From NCBI GenBank assembly GCA_937975705.1, contig CALJTX010000040.1:62001-126000 (forward strand): a stretch of DNA of 64,000 nucleotides, read 5' to 3'. Made by a program: the position numbers and the translations under genes. The DNA is from an uncultured Flavobacteriia bacterium. Its GTDB lineage: Bacteria > Bacteroidota > Bacteroidia > Flavobacteriales_D > Crocinitomicaceae. The notes beneath the pieces are model-generated. The model did no database searches, was not told where the DNA came from, and was given only the letters and a program-made list of their open reading frames with translations. The stretch's first letter is position 1. Each line of letters opens with the position of its first letter. Shown here one piece after another: positions 51,312 through 59,293 of the stretch.

Positions 51312-52711
51312 TCTGCTTTGTCTTTGATGATTTGCGCAAGCATGCTGGCTTCTGAAACAACTTTGCCGTTTACATAGGCCGTACCGCTCATCTCAACAAG
51401 TCCGCGGCGTATAGGCGAGGTGAGTACGAGTTCAAATACGACGGTATCGCCCGGCACTACTTTTTGCTTGAAGCGCACGTTGTCGATTTTCATGAAATAG
51501 GTGGAGTATAAATGCGGGTCTTCTACTTGAGAAAGTGCATAAATACCACCCACCTGCGCCATGGCTTCTATTTGCAAAACGCCTGGAAACACGGGGTTGC
51601 CAGGGAAGTGCCCAGTGAAGATTGGCTCGTTCATGGTGATGTTTTTGACGCCAACAATGGAGGTTGGGTGAATTTCCATGATTTTGTCTACCATCAAGAA
51701 AGGGTAGCGGTGCGGAAGCATGCGCTCGATGTCTTGGGTGGTGTAGAGTGGGTCTTTGGCAAGGTCAAAAACACGACCTGCCTGTTGTTGCTTTTTGATT
51801 TGTTCTTTGAGCACTTTAGCAAAACGGACATTGCCTGAATGGCCTGGTCTGGCTGCTAAAATGTGGGCTTTGATTGGTTTTCCAACAAGTGCGAGGTCAC
51901 CGACGATATCGAGAAGCTTGTGGCGAGCCGGTTCGTTCTCGCATTGTAACTTACTGGAATTGAGAACGCCAATACCATCCATGCTCACTTGAAGTTTTTC
52001 TTTCCCGAGTAATTCTGCAAGTGTATCGAGTTCTTGTTGGCTCACATCTGCACGGTCTACTAAGACAATTGCGTTGTCGAGGTCTCCGCCTTTGATGAGG
52101 TTGTTTTTGGCCAAGAATTCAAGCTCGCGAAGAAACACAAATGTGCGGCAATGGGCAATTTCTTTATTGAACTCCCCAATGTTGTACATGCTGGCATGTT
52201 GGGTGCCAAGCACCGGAGAATTGTAATCGACCATAACGGTCAGGCGATAGTTGACATCTGGAATAGCAAGAAACTCTATGCCTTTGTCGAGGTCTTCCCA
52301 AGGAATGTTTTCGGTGAGTTCGAAGTAGTCGCGAGCGGCATCTTGGTCTTGGTAACCAATGGCTTCTATTGCCTTTACAAATGGCAAAGCGCTGCCGTCC
52401 ATGATCGGGATTTCTGGGCCGTCTAGTTTGATGAGTGCGTTGTCTACTTGACAACCGTAAAGGGCAGCAAGAACGTGTTCTGTGGTGTAAACGCGCGCGC
52501 CGTTTTGTTCGAGTGTGGTGCCGCGGTCGGTGGCAACAACGTAATCGACGTCGGCTTTAATGATGGGTTGGTTGTCGAGGTCGGTGCGCTGAAATTTATA
52601 GCCGTGATTGGCTGGTGCGGGGCAAATTTCTAAGCGAACTTTTTCTCCGGTATGTAAACCGACTCCTTCAAATACGAGGGAATCTTTGATGGTGCGTTGT
52701 TGTTCTGTCAT
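51308..52711 (-). CDS. lpxC/fabZ: Bifunctional LpxC deacetylase / FabZ dehydratase
   Basis: A 467-residue fusion of two enzymes. LpxC (about 1-305) is the zinc deacetylase and committed step of lipid A synthesis (GVGLHTGEKVRLEI, TTEHVLAALYGC, HKLLDIVGDLALVG). FabZ (about 325-465) is the hydroxyacyl-ACP dehydratase of fatty acid elongation (MLPHRYPFLMVDKI, GHFPGNPVFPGVLQIEAMAQ). This fusion is characteristic of Bacteroidota and couples the lipid A and phospholipid supply in one polypeptide. The ATG overlaps the lpxD stop (ATGA); the region upstream in the same frame lies inside lpxD and is not part of the protein. Confidence 0.97.
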   Translation of the reverse strand: MTEQQRTIKDSLVFEGVGLHTGEKVRLEICPAPANHGYKFQRTDLDNQPIIKADVDYVVATDRGTTLEQNGARVYTTEHVLAALYGCQVDNALIKLDGPEIPIMDGSALPFVKAIEAIGYQDQDAARDYFELTENIPWEDLDKGIEFLAIPDVNYRLTVMVDYNSPVLGTQHASMYNIGEFNKEIAHCRTFVFLRELEFLAKNNLIKGGDLDNAIVLVDRADVSQQELDTLAELLGKEKLQVSMDGIGVLNSSKLQCENEPARHKLLDIVGDLALVGKPIKAHILAARPGHSGNVRFAKVLKEQIKKQQQAGRVFDLAKDPLYTTQDIERMLPHRYPFLMVDKIMEIHPTSIVGVKNITMNEPIFTGHFPGNPVFPGVLQIEAMAQVGGIYALSQVEDPHLYSTYFMKIDNVRFKQKVVPGDTVVFELVLTSPIRRGLVEMSGTAYVNGKVVSEASMLAQIIKDKAE

Positions 52712-53757
52712 GCTTCTTTGTTTTTGAGCAGCTCTTTGAGTTTGCTTTCTAAATCTTGTATTTTGGTGATGAGCCCCGGTAATTTGCGAAAACCGATATG
52801 AGAGCGCTTGTAGTCGTTGATGGGAATAGCCGGTGTGCCCATGAGGGTGTCGGCTTTTTTGACAGTGGATGGTATGCCTGATTGCGCCACTATTTTGGTG
52901 TGGTCTGCCACGCTGAGGTGTCCGGCTATGCCTGTTTGTCCGCCAATCATGACGTGCTTGCCAATTTTGGCTGAGCCTGCAATGCCAACTTGGGCAGCCA
53001 TGGCCGTGTGCTGATCGATATCCACGTTGTGTGCAACCTGGCAAAGGTTGTCGATTTTGACGCCTTTTCGAATGAAAGTAGAGCCCATAGTTGCGCGGTC
53101 TATACTGCAATTGGAGCCAATTTCGACGTCGTCTTCAATGACGACATTGCCAATTTGTGGAATTTTGCTGTAAACGCCGTTTTCATCTGGCGCAAAGCCA
53201 AAGCCGTCTGAACCAATAACGGTACCGGCATGGATGATGCAGCGCGCACCAATTTGGCAATCTTTGTAAATGTTGACCGAAGGATAAATGATGCTGTGTT
53301 CGGCTACCGATGCGTTGTCTTGTATAACCACATGCGGATGGATTTGGCAGTTATCGGCAATTTTGACATTTGCACCGATGTAGGCAAACGCACCGATGTA
53401 GACGTTTTCACCAACCTGAGCAGTTTCGTGAATGAAAGAAGGCTGTTCGATGATGGCCTCTTTTTTATTCATGCTGTCGTAGAGTGCAAGCAGTTGCGCA
53501 AAACACGCATAGGCATCTGCTACTTTGACAAGCGTGAGGGTGCTAGGCAAGGCCTTACTTGGTTCAAAAGTTTGGTTGACGATACAAATGCTCGAGCCCG
53601 TTGTGTAGATAAACGGCTCGTATTTGGGGTTGGATAGAAAGCTGAGCGCTCCGGCCTGACCTTCTTCTATTTTAGCCAACGCACTTACCGAAGCGTCGGG
53701 ATTGCCAATGACTTCTCCGTTTAATAAACCAGCAATCTGCGCTGCAGTGAATTCCAT
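52708..53757 (-). CDS. lpxD: UDP-3-O-(3-hydroxyacyl)glucosamine N-acyltransferase
   Basis: Adds the second acyl chain in lipid A synthesis. The 349-residue protein has the N-terminal uridine-binding domain (LNGEVIGNPDASVSALAKIEEGQAGALSFLSNPKY), a left-handed beta-helix and the FGFAPDENG loop, then the catalytic histidine in QVAHNVDIDQHT. A C-terminal coiled helix (QDLESKLKELLKNKEA) follows. It heads the lpxD-lpxC/fabZ-lpxA-rlmD-cinA run; TAACTTTG ends 4 bases before its ATG. Confidence 0.97.
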   Translation of the reverse strand: MEFTAAQIAGLLNGEVIGNPDASVSALAKIEEGQAGALSFLSNPKYEPFIYTTGSSICIVNQTFEPSKALPSTLTLVKVADAYACFAQLLALYDSMNKKEAIIEQPSFIHETAQVGENVYIGAFAYIGANVKIADNCQIHPHVVIQDNASVAEHSIIYPSVNIYKDCQIGARCIIHAGTVIGSDGFGFAPDENGVYSKIPQIGNVVIEDDVEIGSNCSIDRATMGSTFIRKGVKIDNLCQVAHNVDIDQHTAMAAQVGIAGSAKIGKHVMIGGQTGIAGHLSVADHTKIVAQSGIPSTVKKADTLMGTPAIPINDYKRSHIGFRKLPGLITKIQDLESKLKELLKNKEA

Positions 53758-53761
53758 AATT

Positions 53762-53769
53762 CAAAGTTA
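53762..53769 (-). promoter_or_regulatory. -7 promoter element for the lpxD operon
   Basis: TAACTTTG on the minus strand ends 4 bases before the lpxD ATG, predicting a leaderless transcript for the five-gene operon. Confidence 0.6.
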
Positions 53770-53843
53770 AAAATTCAGATAGAAGCACGGGCGCAGTTTT
53801 ACTGAACTTTTAAACAATTTTTTGCCAAAATTTGTGAATTGCA

Positions 53844-54539
53844 CTAAAAATGGATGCGTTCTTCGCTGAGGCTGTAAACTTTGATCTTGTCTTTGTACCA
53901 AATACAAGCGGCGGAAACTTCTATTCTTCTTTTGTTGTTTTGAGGTATAAATTGAAAGACGTGAACGGGTCTTGGTTGTTCCTTGAGCCTCGATTTTTGG
54001 TAATCAAAGTGCCCAGATAAAAGTGCTTTTTGGAGTTGGATGTCGTTAGGAATACCAAGCGCGCGCAGGTGCTCTTTGATTGCCGGATTGTCTTCAGCGT
54101 AAACTAAATTTTTGTTTCGAGGAACATGCACAATTTGCGCATAGACTCTCTTTACTTCTTTGCATCCTAAACTCTTTGGTCGAAACTCTACCACGAAACT
54201 TTCGTCGGTCATGAGGGCCTTGCAATGGGCTTCCTTGTTGTTGCCATCAGTAAAAGTAAGGTCATAGACTTTGTGTCGGCCGTGGCGGATACTTTCGGTA
54301 AAGGAGATGTCAGCGTCTTGTATTAGCCTGTGGAATTTTTTGTCGTTGAGCTTGTGAAGCTTGAAAAAAGATTTGATTGTCTGATTATCGATGATCCAGA
54401 CACGCTTGTTGATGGCTTCTTTGACGCGGTTTTCAGGCGTCCAGCTACAACCTCTGGTATTGAATATACCGAAGGTAAGGATGAGGCCGAGGCCGAAACC
54501 TAGGCCGTAATAACGAAGTCTTCTCCAGAATGATTCCAT
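53844..54539 (-). CDS. DUF4258-like membrane-anchored protein
   Basis: A 231-residue protein with an N-terminal membrane helix (LRYYGLGFGLGLILTFGIFN) and the CSWTPENRVKEAI motif. A DUF4258-type domain follows (about 40-125). The distal part (about 126-231) is not clearly part of that domain and may be an extra module. Role unknown. It lies downstream of uvrA and trxA on the same strand, just beyond the trxA terminator, so expression probably depends on read-through or an undetected promoter. Confidence 0.7.
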   Translation of the reverse strand: MESFWRRLRYYGLGFGLGLILTFGIFNTRGCSWTPENRVKEAINKRVWIIDNQTIKSFFKLHKLNDKKFHRLIQDADISFTESIRHGRHKVYDLTFTDGNNKEAHCKALMTDESFVVEFRPKSLGCKEVKRVYAQIVHVPRNKNLVYAEDNPAIKEHLRALGIPNDIQLQKALLSGHFDYQKSRLKEQPRPVHVFQFIPQNNKRRIEVSAACIWYKDKIKVYSLSEERIHF

Positions 54540-54544
54540 GGCAT

Positions 54545-54568
54545 AAAAAAAGGGAGCGAACTCCCTTT
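54545..54568 (-). terminator. Intrinsic terminator after trxA
   Basis: On the minus strand AAAGGGAG pairs with CTCCCTTT around a TTCG loop, followed by a T-run. The loop sequence is the stable UUCG tetraloop. Confidence 0.88.
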
Positions 54569-54576
54569 AATGAATT

Positions 54577-54894
54577 TTACATGAGTGCTTCGAGCTTTTC
54601 GGCTAGAACTGCTTTTGGAACAGCTCCAACAGATTTGTCGACAACCTCACCGTTTTTGATAAATAAGATAGTTGGGATAGAACGCACGCCAAATTGAGCA
54701 GAAACGCCCATGTTGTGGTCTACATTTACTTTTCCAATTAATGCTTTACCGTCGTATTCGTTGGCCATTTCTTCGATAACCGGACCAATCATGCGGCAAG
54801 GACCACACCATTCTGCCCAGAAATCAATGATTACTGGTTTGTCTGATTTCATCACAAGTTCATCGAAGTTTTGGTCTGTAATTTCTACTGCCAT
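54577..54894 (-). CDS. trxA: Thioredoxin
   Basis: Cytoplasmic disulfide reductase of 105 residues, with the WCGPC active site (about residues 30-34), DFWAEWCGPCRM, and the cis-proline in RSIPTILFIKNGE. It is one of several thioredoxin-fold genes here; the two TlpA proteins are exported. It is followed by a strong terminator. Confidence 0.96.
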   Translation of the reverse strand: MAVEITDQNFDELVMKSDKPVIIDFWAEWCGPCRMIGPVIEEMANEYDGKALIGKVNVDHNMGVSAQFGVRSIPTILFIKNGEVVDKSVGAVPKAVLAEKLEALM

Positions 54895-54931
54895 TTTATG
54901 TTTTTTAGTTTCGTTACTACTTTAGGAGCGT

Positions 54932-54939
54932 CAAAATTA
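54932..54939 (-). promoter_or_regulatory. -7 promoter element for trxA, overlapping the uvrA stop codon
   Basis: TAATTTTG on the minus strand matches TAnnTTTG; its first three bases are the TAA stop of uvrA. The leader to the trxA ATG is about 37 bases. Confidence 0.5.
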
Positions 54940-57759
54940 ATGCTTTTTTAATTCTTGGGCCAAATATTTTGCGGTGTAGGAGACTTTTTGAGCCTTTTTA
55001 ACCATTTGAGTAGGTGTGCCTTCAAAAAGAACCTGGCCTCCGCGCTGTCCGCCTTCAGGTCCGATATCGATAATGTAGTCAGCGGTTTTGATCATGTCGA
55101 GGTTGTGTTCGATGACCAAAACGGTATTGCCTTCGTCTACCAATCTTTGCAACACCTTTAGCAACAATTGAATATCCTCAAAATGCAGCCCGGTAGAGGG
55201 TTCGTCTAAAATGTAGATGGTTTTCCCTGTTGCTCTTTTGGCAAGTTCGGCAGCTAGTTTGATGCGCTGTGCTTCGCCCCCAGATAAGGTTGTGGAAGAT
55301 TGCCCAAGTTGCACATAGCCCAAGCCTACTTCTTCTAAAGTGAGCAACATGCGGTGTATTTTGGGCTGATTTTCAAAGAACTGACAACCTTCTGAAATAG
55401 TCATTTGGAGCACATCGGCAATCGATTTGCCTTTATAGCGCACTTCTAATGTTTCGTTATTGTACCTTTTGCCGTTGCACTGTTCGCACAAGACATATAC
55501 ATCTGGCAAGAAGTTCATCTCAATCAAGCGCATGCCTCCGCCGTTGCAGGTTTCACATTTACCTCCGGCTACATTAAATGAGAAGCGACCGGGTTTGTAG
55601 CCTCTGATGAGCGCTTCGGGCATATTGGCAAATAAACTCCTGATTTCGTCAAAAACCTTCGTGTAGGTAACGGGATTGGAGCGGGGCGTTCGGCCAATTG
55701 GGCTTTGGTCAATTTCAATGACTTTATCGAGGTGCTCAAGGCCGGAGAGTTGTTTGTGGGGCAGTGGCGTTCGGATTGGGTCGTAGAAATGATTCATCAA
55801 AAGCGGGAAGAGCGTTTGGTTGATCAATGAAGATTTGCCGCTGCCACTCACGCCTGTGACGTAGGTCAGTGTGCCGAGCGGAATTTGAATATCGATGTTT
55901 TTAAGGTTGTGACCAGTGGCCCCTTTCAGTTTGAGAAAGTTTCCATTTCCTGTTCTGGTTTGTTCCGGGACTAAAATGTTTCTATTCCCATTTAAATAAC
56001 CGGCAGTGACCGTATTGGCTTGCAGCATTTCTGGATACGTGCCTGCAAAGACAATTTCGCCACCATGCCGACCCGCACCCGGCCCAATATCGACAATAAA
56101 ATCGGCGGCTTCCATCATTTCTTTATCGTGCTCCACGACCAGAACGGTGTTGCCGAGGTCGCGCAGTTTGGTGAGGGACCGAATGAGTTTGGTGTTGTCG
56201 CGTTGGTGTAAACCAATAGATGGCTCATCGAGGATATACAATACATTGAGGAGTTCAGTGCCAATTTGTGTCGCCAAACGAATGCGCTGAGCCTCGCCGC
56301 CCGATAAGGTTTTGGCGCTGCGGTGCATCGTGAGGTAGTCGAGCCCCACCTCTAAAATAAAACCCAAACGCGCATTGATTTCCTTGATAATTTCCTTGCC
56401 AATAAAAATGGCCTGCTCATCGAGGAGTTGGGGTAGGGTGGCGCACCAGTCTTGCAGGGCTTGCAAATCCATAACAGCGAGTTCGCCGATGTGCAGCTGC
56501 CCAATTTTGAAGTGCAAGGCTTCTTTTTTGAGACGGTACCCCGAACAGCTCGGACATGTTTTCTTGTGCATAAAACCCTGTGCCCAGCGCTCAATGGCAG
56601 TGGAAGAATCTTCGGCATGACGCCCCATAAAGTGCAGCAATCCTTCAAAGCGTTCTTGGGTGTCTAAGGGCCCGAGTTCCATGTCTTCGTTACCGTAAAG
56701 CAAGAGCTCGATGAGTTCGTCATCGATATCGCTGATAGGAGTGTTGAGCGTAAATTGTTGGGCTTGCAGTAATTTTTCAATTTTATCAAAAATCCAAGAC
56801 CTTTTGTAGATTCCCAAGGGAGCAAGCCCGCCTTTTTTGATAGAGAGTTTAGGATCCGGGATGATTTTGTCGCGGTCCATTTCACTCACCTCGCCGAGTC
56901 CTTTGCAGGTGGGGCAAGCGCCGTAGGGTGAGTTGAATGAAAAGAGGTTGGGTTCAGGTTCGGGGTAAGAAATGCCCGTGCTCGGACACATGAGTGAGCG
57001 ACTGTAATGGCGGATGTCACCGTTTTCTAAATCGAGCACCATGAGCGTGCCTTCGCCAAGTTGCATGCAGGTTTGTACGGTTTCTTGGCAGCGTTTGTTA
57101 TCGACGTCTCCAGCAATAAAGCGGTCCACAACAACTTCTATATCGTGGGTTTTGTAGCGGTCTAGTTTGATTGGTTTGCTCAGCTCATATAGCTCGCCGT
57201 CTACTCTTACCCGCGTGTAGCCCAAGCGCTGAATTTGCTCAAAAAGCTCGCGGTAATGCCCCTTTCTACCTTTGACTTTAGGCGCAAGTAAAGCTACTTT
57301 TTTACCTTTAAATGTGGTTTGGATGAGCTCGGTGATGTCGTGGTCTGCGTATTGAACCATTTTTTCGCCGGTCTGATACGAGTAAGCAGTTGCCGTTCTT
57401 GCAAAGAGCAGGCGAAAGAAGTCATAAAGTTCTGTAATGGTCCCTACTGTAGATCGAGGTGAGCGCCCCACTGTTTTTTGTTCGATGGCAATAACTGGGC
57501 TGAGGCCGTCTATTTTATCTACATCTGGGCGTTCTAAGCCGCCGATAAACTGGCGCACGTAGGCAGAAAAGGTGTCGAGGTAGCGGCGCTGGCCTTCTGC
57601 AAAAATGGTATCGAAGGCTAAGGAAGATTTGCCGCTGCCGCTAAGCCCTGTAAAAACGACAAGTTTTTGACGTGGGATTTCGAGGTGGAGATCCTTCAGG
57701 TTGTGTTCTCTTGCGCCTTGAATGCGGATAAAATCGTTGGGATTGCTAGCTTTTGGCAT
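54937..57759 (-). CDS. uvrA: Excinuclease ABC subunit A
   Basis: Damage-recognition ATPase of nucleotide excision repair. The 940-residue protein has two ABC modules: Walker A GLSGSGKSSL (about 34) and GVSGSGKSSLI (about 634), with two LSGGEAQRI signatures. Its zinc fingers are visible as CPTCKGLGE and CSGYRLKK in the first half and CETCNGGG/CEQCNGKR in the second. The start giving MPKASNPNDFIRIQGA is preferred over a longer reading. It is divergent from dacB. Confidence 0.96.
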   Translation of the reverse strand: MPKASNPNDFIRIQGAREHNLKDLHLEIPRQKLVVFTGLSGSGKSSLAFDTIFAEGQRRYLDTFSAYVRQFIGGLERPDVDKIDGLSPVIAIEQKTVGRSPRSTVGTITELYDFFRLLFARTATAYSYQTGEKMVQYADHDITELIQTTFKGKKVALLAPKVKGRKGHYRELFEQIQRLGYTRVRVDGELYELSKPIKLDRYKTHDIEVVVDRFIAGDVDNKRCQETVQTCMQLGEGTLMVLDLENGDIRHYSRSLMCPSTGISYPEPEPNLFSFNSPYGACPTCKGLGEVSEMDRDKIIPDPKLSIKKGGLAPLGIYKRSWIFDKIEKLLQAQQFTLNTPISDIDDELIELLLYGNEDMELGPLDTQERFEGLLHFMGRHAEDSSTAIERWAQGFMHKKTCPSCSGYRLKKEALHFKIGQLHIGELAVMDLQALQDWCATLPQLLDEQAIFIGKEIIKEINARLGFILEVGLDYLTMHRSAKTLSGGEAQRIRLATQIGTELLNVLYILDEPSIGLHQRDNTKLIRSLTKLRDLGNTVLVVEHDKEMMEAADFIVDIGPGAGRHGGEIVFAGTYPEMLQANTVTAGYLNGNRNILVPEQTRTGNGNFLKLKGATGHNLKNIDIQIPLGTLTYVTGVSGSGKSSLINQTLFPLLMNHFYDPIRTPLPHKQLSGLEHLDKVIEIDQSPIGRTPRSNPVTYTKVFDEIRSLFANMPEALIRGYKPGRFSFNVAGGKCETCNGGGMRLIEMNFLPDVYVLCEQCNGKRYNNETLEVRYKGKSIADVLQMTISEGCQFFENQPKIHRMLLTLEEVGLGYVQLGQSSTTLSGGEAQRIKLAAELAKRATGKTIYILDEPSTGLHFEDIQLLLKVLQRLVDEGNTVLVIEHNLDMIKTADYIIDIGPEGGQRGGQVLFEGTPTQMVKKAQKVSYTAKYLAQELKKH

Positions 57760-57800
57760 TGGTCTATTCAAATGGCGTGTTGGACACTGAAACAATATGA

Positions 57801-57816
57801 AGTGTAAAATTACACT
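57801..57816. promoter_or_regulatory. Palindrome between uvrA and dacB, possible operator
   Basis: AGTGTAA and TTACACT form perfect 7-base arms around a 2-base centre. The palindrome abuts the dacB promoter element (TAAATTTG at 57816-57823) and lies upstream of uvrA on the other strand, so a bound repressor could affect both. The regulator is unknown. Confidence 0.5.
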
Positions 57817-57823
57817 AAATTTG
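57816..57823 (+). promoter_or_regulatory. -7 promoter element for dacB
   Basis: TAAATTTG ends 6 bases before the ATG at 57830, the start that gives the signal peptide. An in-frame ATG 33 bases upstream would precede this element and is rejected. Confidence 0.6.
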
Positions 57824-57829
57824 TCGACT

Positions 57830-59293
57830 ATGCCGCGCATCTTTTTGCTGTTTTTATTCAGTTGGTCCCTTTCTTTTTGGGCACAGTTTCCATTGCAGAT
57901 GGTCCTCAATCAGCTCGTCAAAGATCCGCAGTTAGCAGGTACCAAATGGAGTATCTGCGCCGTGGACCTCACAACGGGTGATACCATTGCGGCATATCTG
58001 CCCAGTAACCAGCTTCCGGGCGCCTCCATTACCAAATTGGTGAGTACCGCTGCTGCGTTGGAAGTTTTAGGGCCGCTGCACCAAGCTAAAACAGCACTTT
58101 TTTTAGATGGTGTGCGCAAACCAAATGGTGTTTTTGATGGCGATATTTGGATTGTAGGCGGCGGAGATGTTTCTTTGGGTTCTCGCTATTTCAACGAACC
58201 TGGGCACGAGCTAGACTTCCTTACCGAGTGGGTAAAAATAATTCAGCAACAAGGTATCCAATGTATTTCAGGCCGCGTCATTGCAGATGCGAGTGCTTTT
58301 GGCTATGACAAATGTCCGGTGGGTTGGGAGCCGGTCGATATGGGTAACTATTATGGTTGTGGAGCTTTTGGCCTTAATTTTTACGACAATACTTTGAAAT
58401 TGGCCTTTCAAACGGGGGCGCCAGGAACACCTTTGGTTTTAAAGAATTGTTTTCCAAATGACCCGAATTACCGCTTGCAAATTGAGGCCAAATCAGATGT
58501 AATTGCCACGGATGCTACTTTTATTCACGGCGAACCGTTCAATTATCAACGCGTCATTAAGGGGAATTTACCAGCCAAACGGGAGGCCTTTGAGGTCAAG
58601 GGAAGCATGCCAGACCCCGAACAACTATTGGCCTTGCTTTTTTACCAAGAACTACAAAAACAAGGTGTGCGGGTAGACGGCGGAAGTAGTTCAATGCGCT
58701 TAACTCCTCAGTTGCGTCAAACGGCTACCGATAAGCGCTTCTTGATCCATACGCACATGGGTCAAAAACTCGAAGACATTGTTTACTGGACCAACCAGCG
58801 CAGTGTCAATATGTACGCCGAAGGCTTGCTCAGGCAAATTGGCGCAAGTACTTATGGTGTAGGTACCTATGAAAACGGCAAGCGTGTCCTAGATTCTTTA
58901 TTTCTAAAATGGCAACTTGGGCCCTGCGGAATAGTGGACGGGAGCGGGCTTTCAAAAGTCAACCGCATGAGCGCAGCACAATTTGTAAAGCTGTTGGGCC
59001 AAACTACGCAAGCCTCATATGCTTCCACTTATTTCAAAAGTTTACCGATTGCAGGCCAGACCGGAACCGTTAAAAATCTCTGTAAAGGACAAGCCGGAGA
59101 AGGAAAGGTGCATGCCAAAAGCGGAAGCATTCATGGCATTAAATCCTATGCGGGTTTTGTGGACTCAGCGAGTGGCCACCGCATCGCCTTTGCGATTGTA
59201 GCCAACGACTACCCTGTAAGTGGTGCCGCCATGTCCAAAAAAATGGAACCGTTTTTAAATAGTCTGGCTACATATCAAGTTCAACCTCGATGA
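57830..59293 (+). CDS. dacB: D-alanyl-D-alanine carboxypeptidase/endopeptidase (PBP4 family)
   Basis: A periplasmic enzyme that trims and cuts peptidoglycan cross-links. The 487-residue protein has a signal peptide (FLLFLFSWSLSFWAQF) and the three penicillin-binding motifs: SITK (66-69, active serine), SVN in RSVNMYAE (about 323) and KSG in HAKSGSIHG (about 427). The inserted domain after the first motif is typical of PBP4. Its 3' end overlaps ddl by 26 bases on the opposite strand. Confidence 0.94.
   Translation: MPRIFLLFLFSWSLSFWAQFPLQMVLNQLVKDPQLAGTKWSICAVDLTTGDTIAAYLPSNQLPGASITKLVSTAAALEVLGPLHQAKTALFLDGVRKPNGVFDGDIWIVGGGDVSLGSRYFNEPGHELDFLTEWVKIIQQQGIQCISGRVIADASAFGYDKCPVGWEPVDMGNYYGCGAFGLNFYDNTLKLAFQTGAPGTPLVLKNCFPNDPNYRLQIEAKSDVIATDATFIHGEPFNYQRVIKGNLPAKREAFEVKGSMPDPEQLLALLFYQELQKQGVRVDGGSSSMRLTPQLRQTATDKRFLIHTHMGQKLEDIVYWTNQRSVNMYAEGLLRQIGASTYGVGTYENGKRVLDSLFLKWQLGPCGIVDGSGLSKVNRMSAAQFVKLLGQTTQASYASTYFKSLPIAGQTGTVKNLCKGQAGEGKVHAKSGSIHGIKSYAGFVDSASGHRIAFAIVANDYPVSGAAMSKKMEPFLNSLATYQVQPR

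Noticed and set aside
51308..53110. Longer reading of the LpxC-FabZ protein from 53110
   Set aside because: The extra 133 codons lie wholly inside lpxD in another frame, look unlike LpxC, and the ATG at 52711 gives the canonical start.
57797..57830. Longer start for dacB
   Set aside because: It lies upstream of the TAAATTTG element and inside a palindrome; the later ATG gives a good signal peptide.
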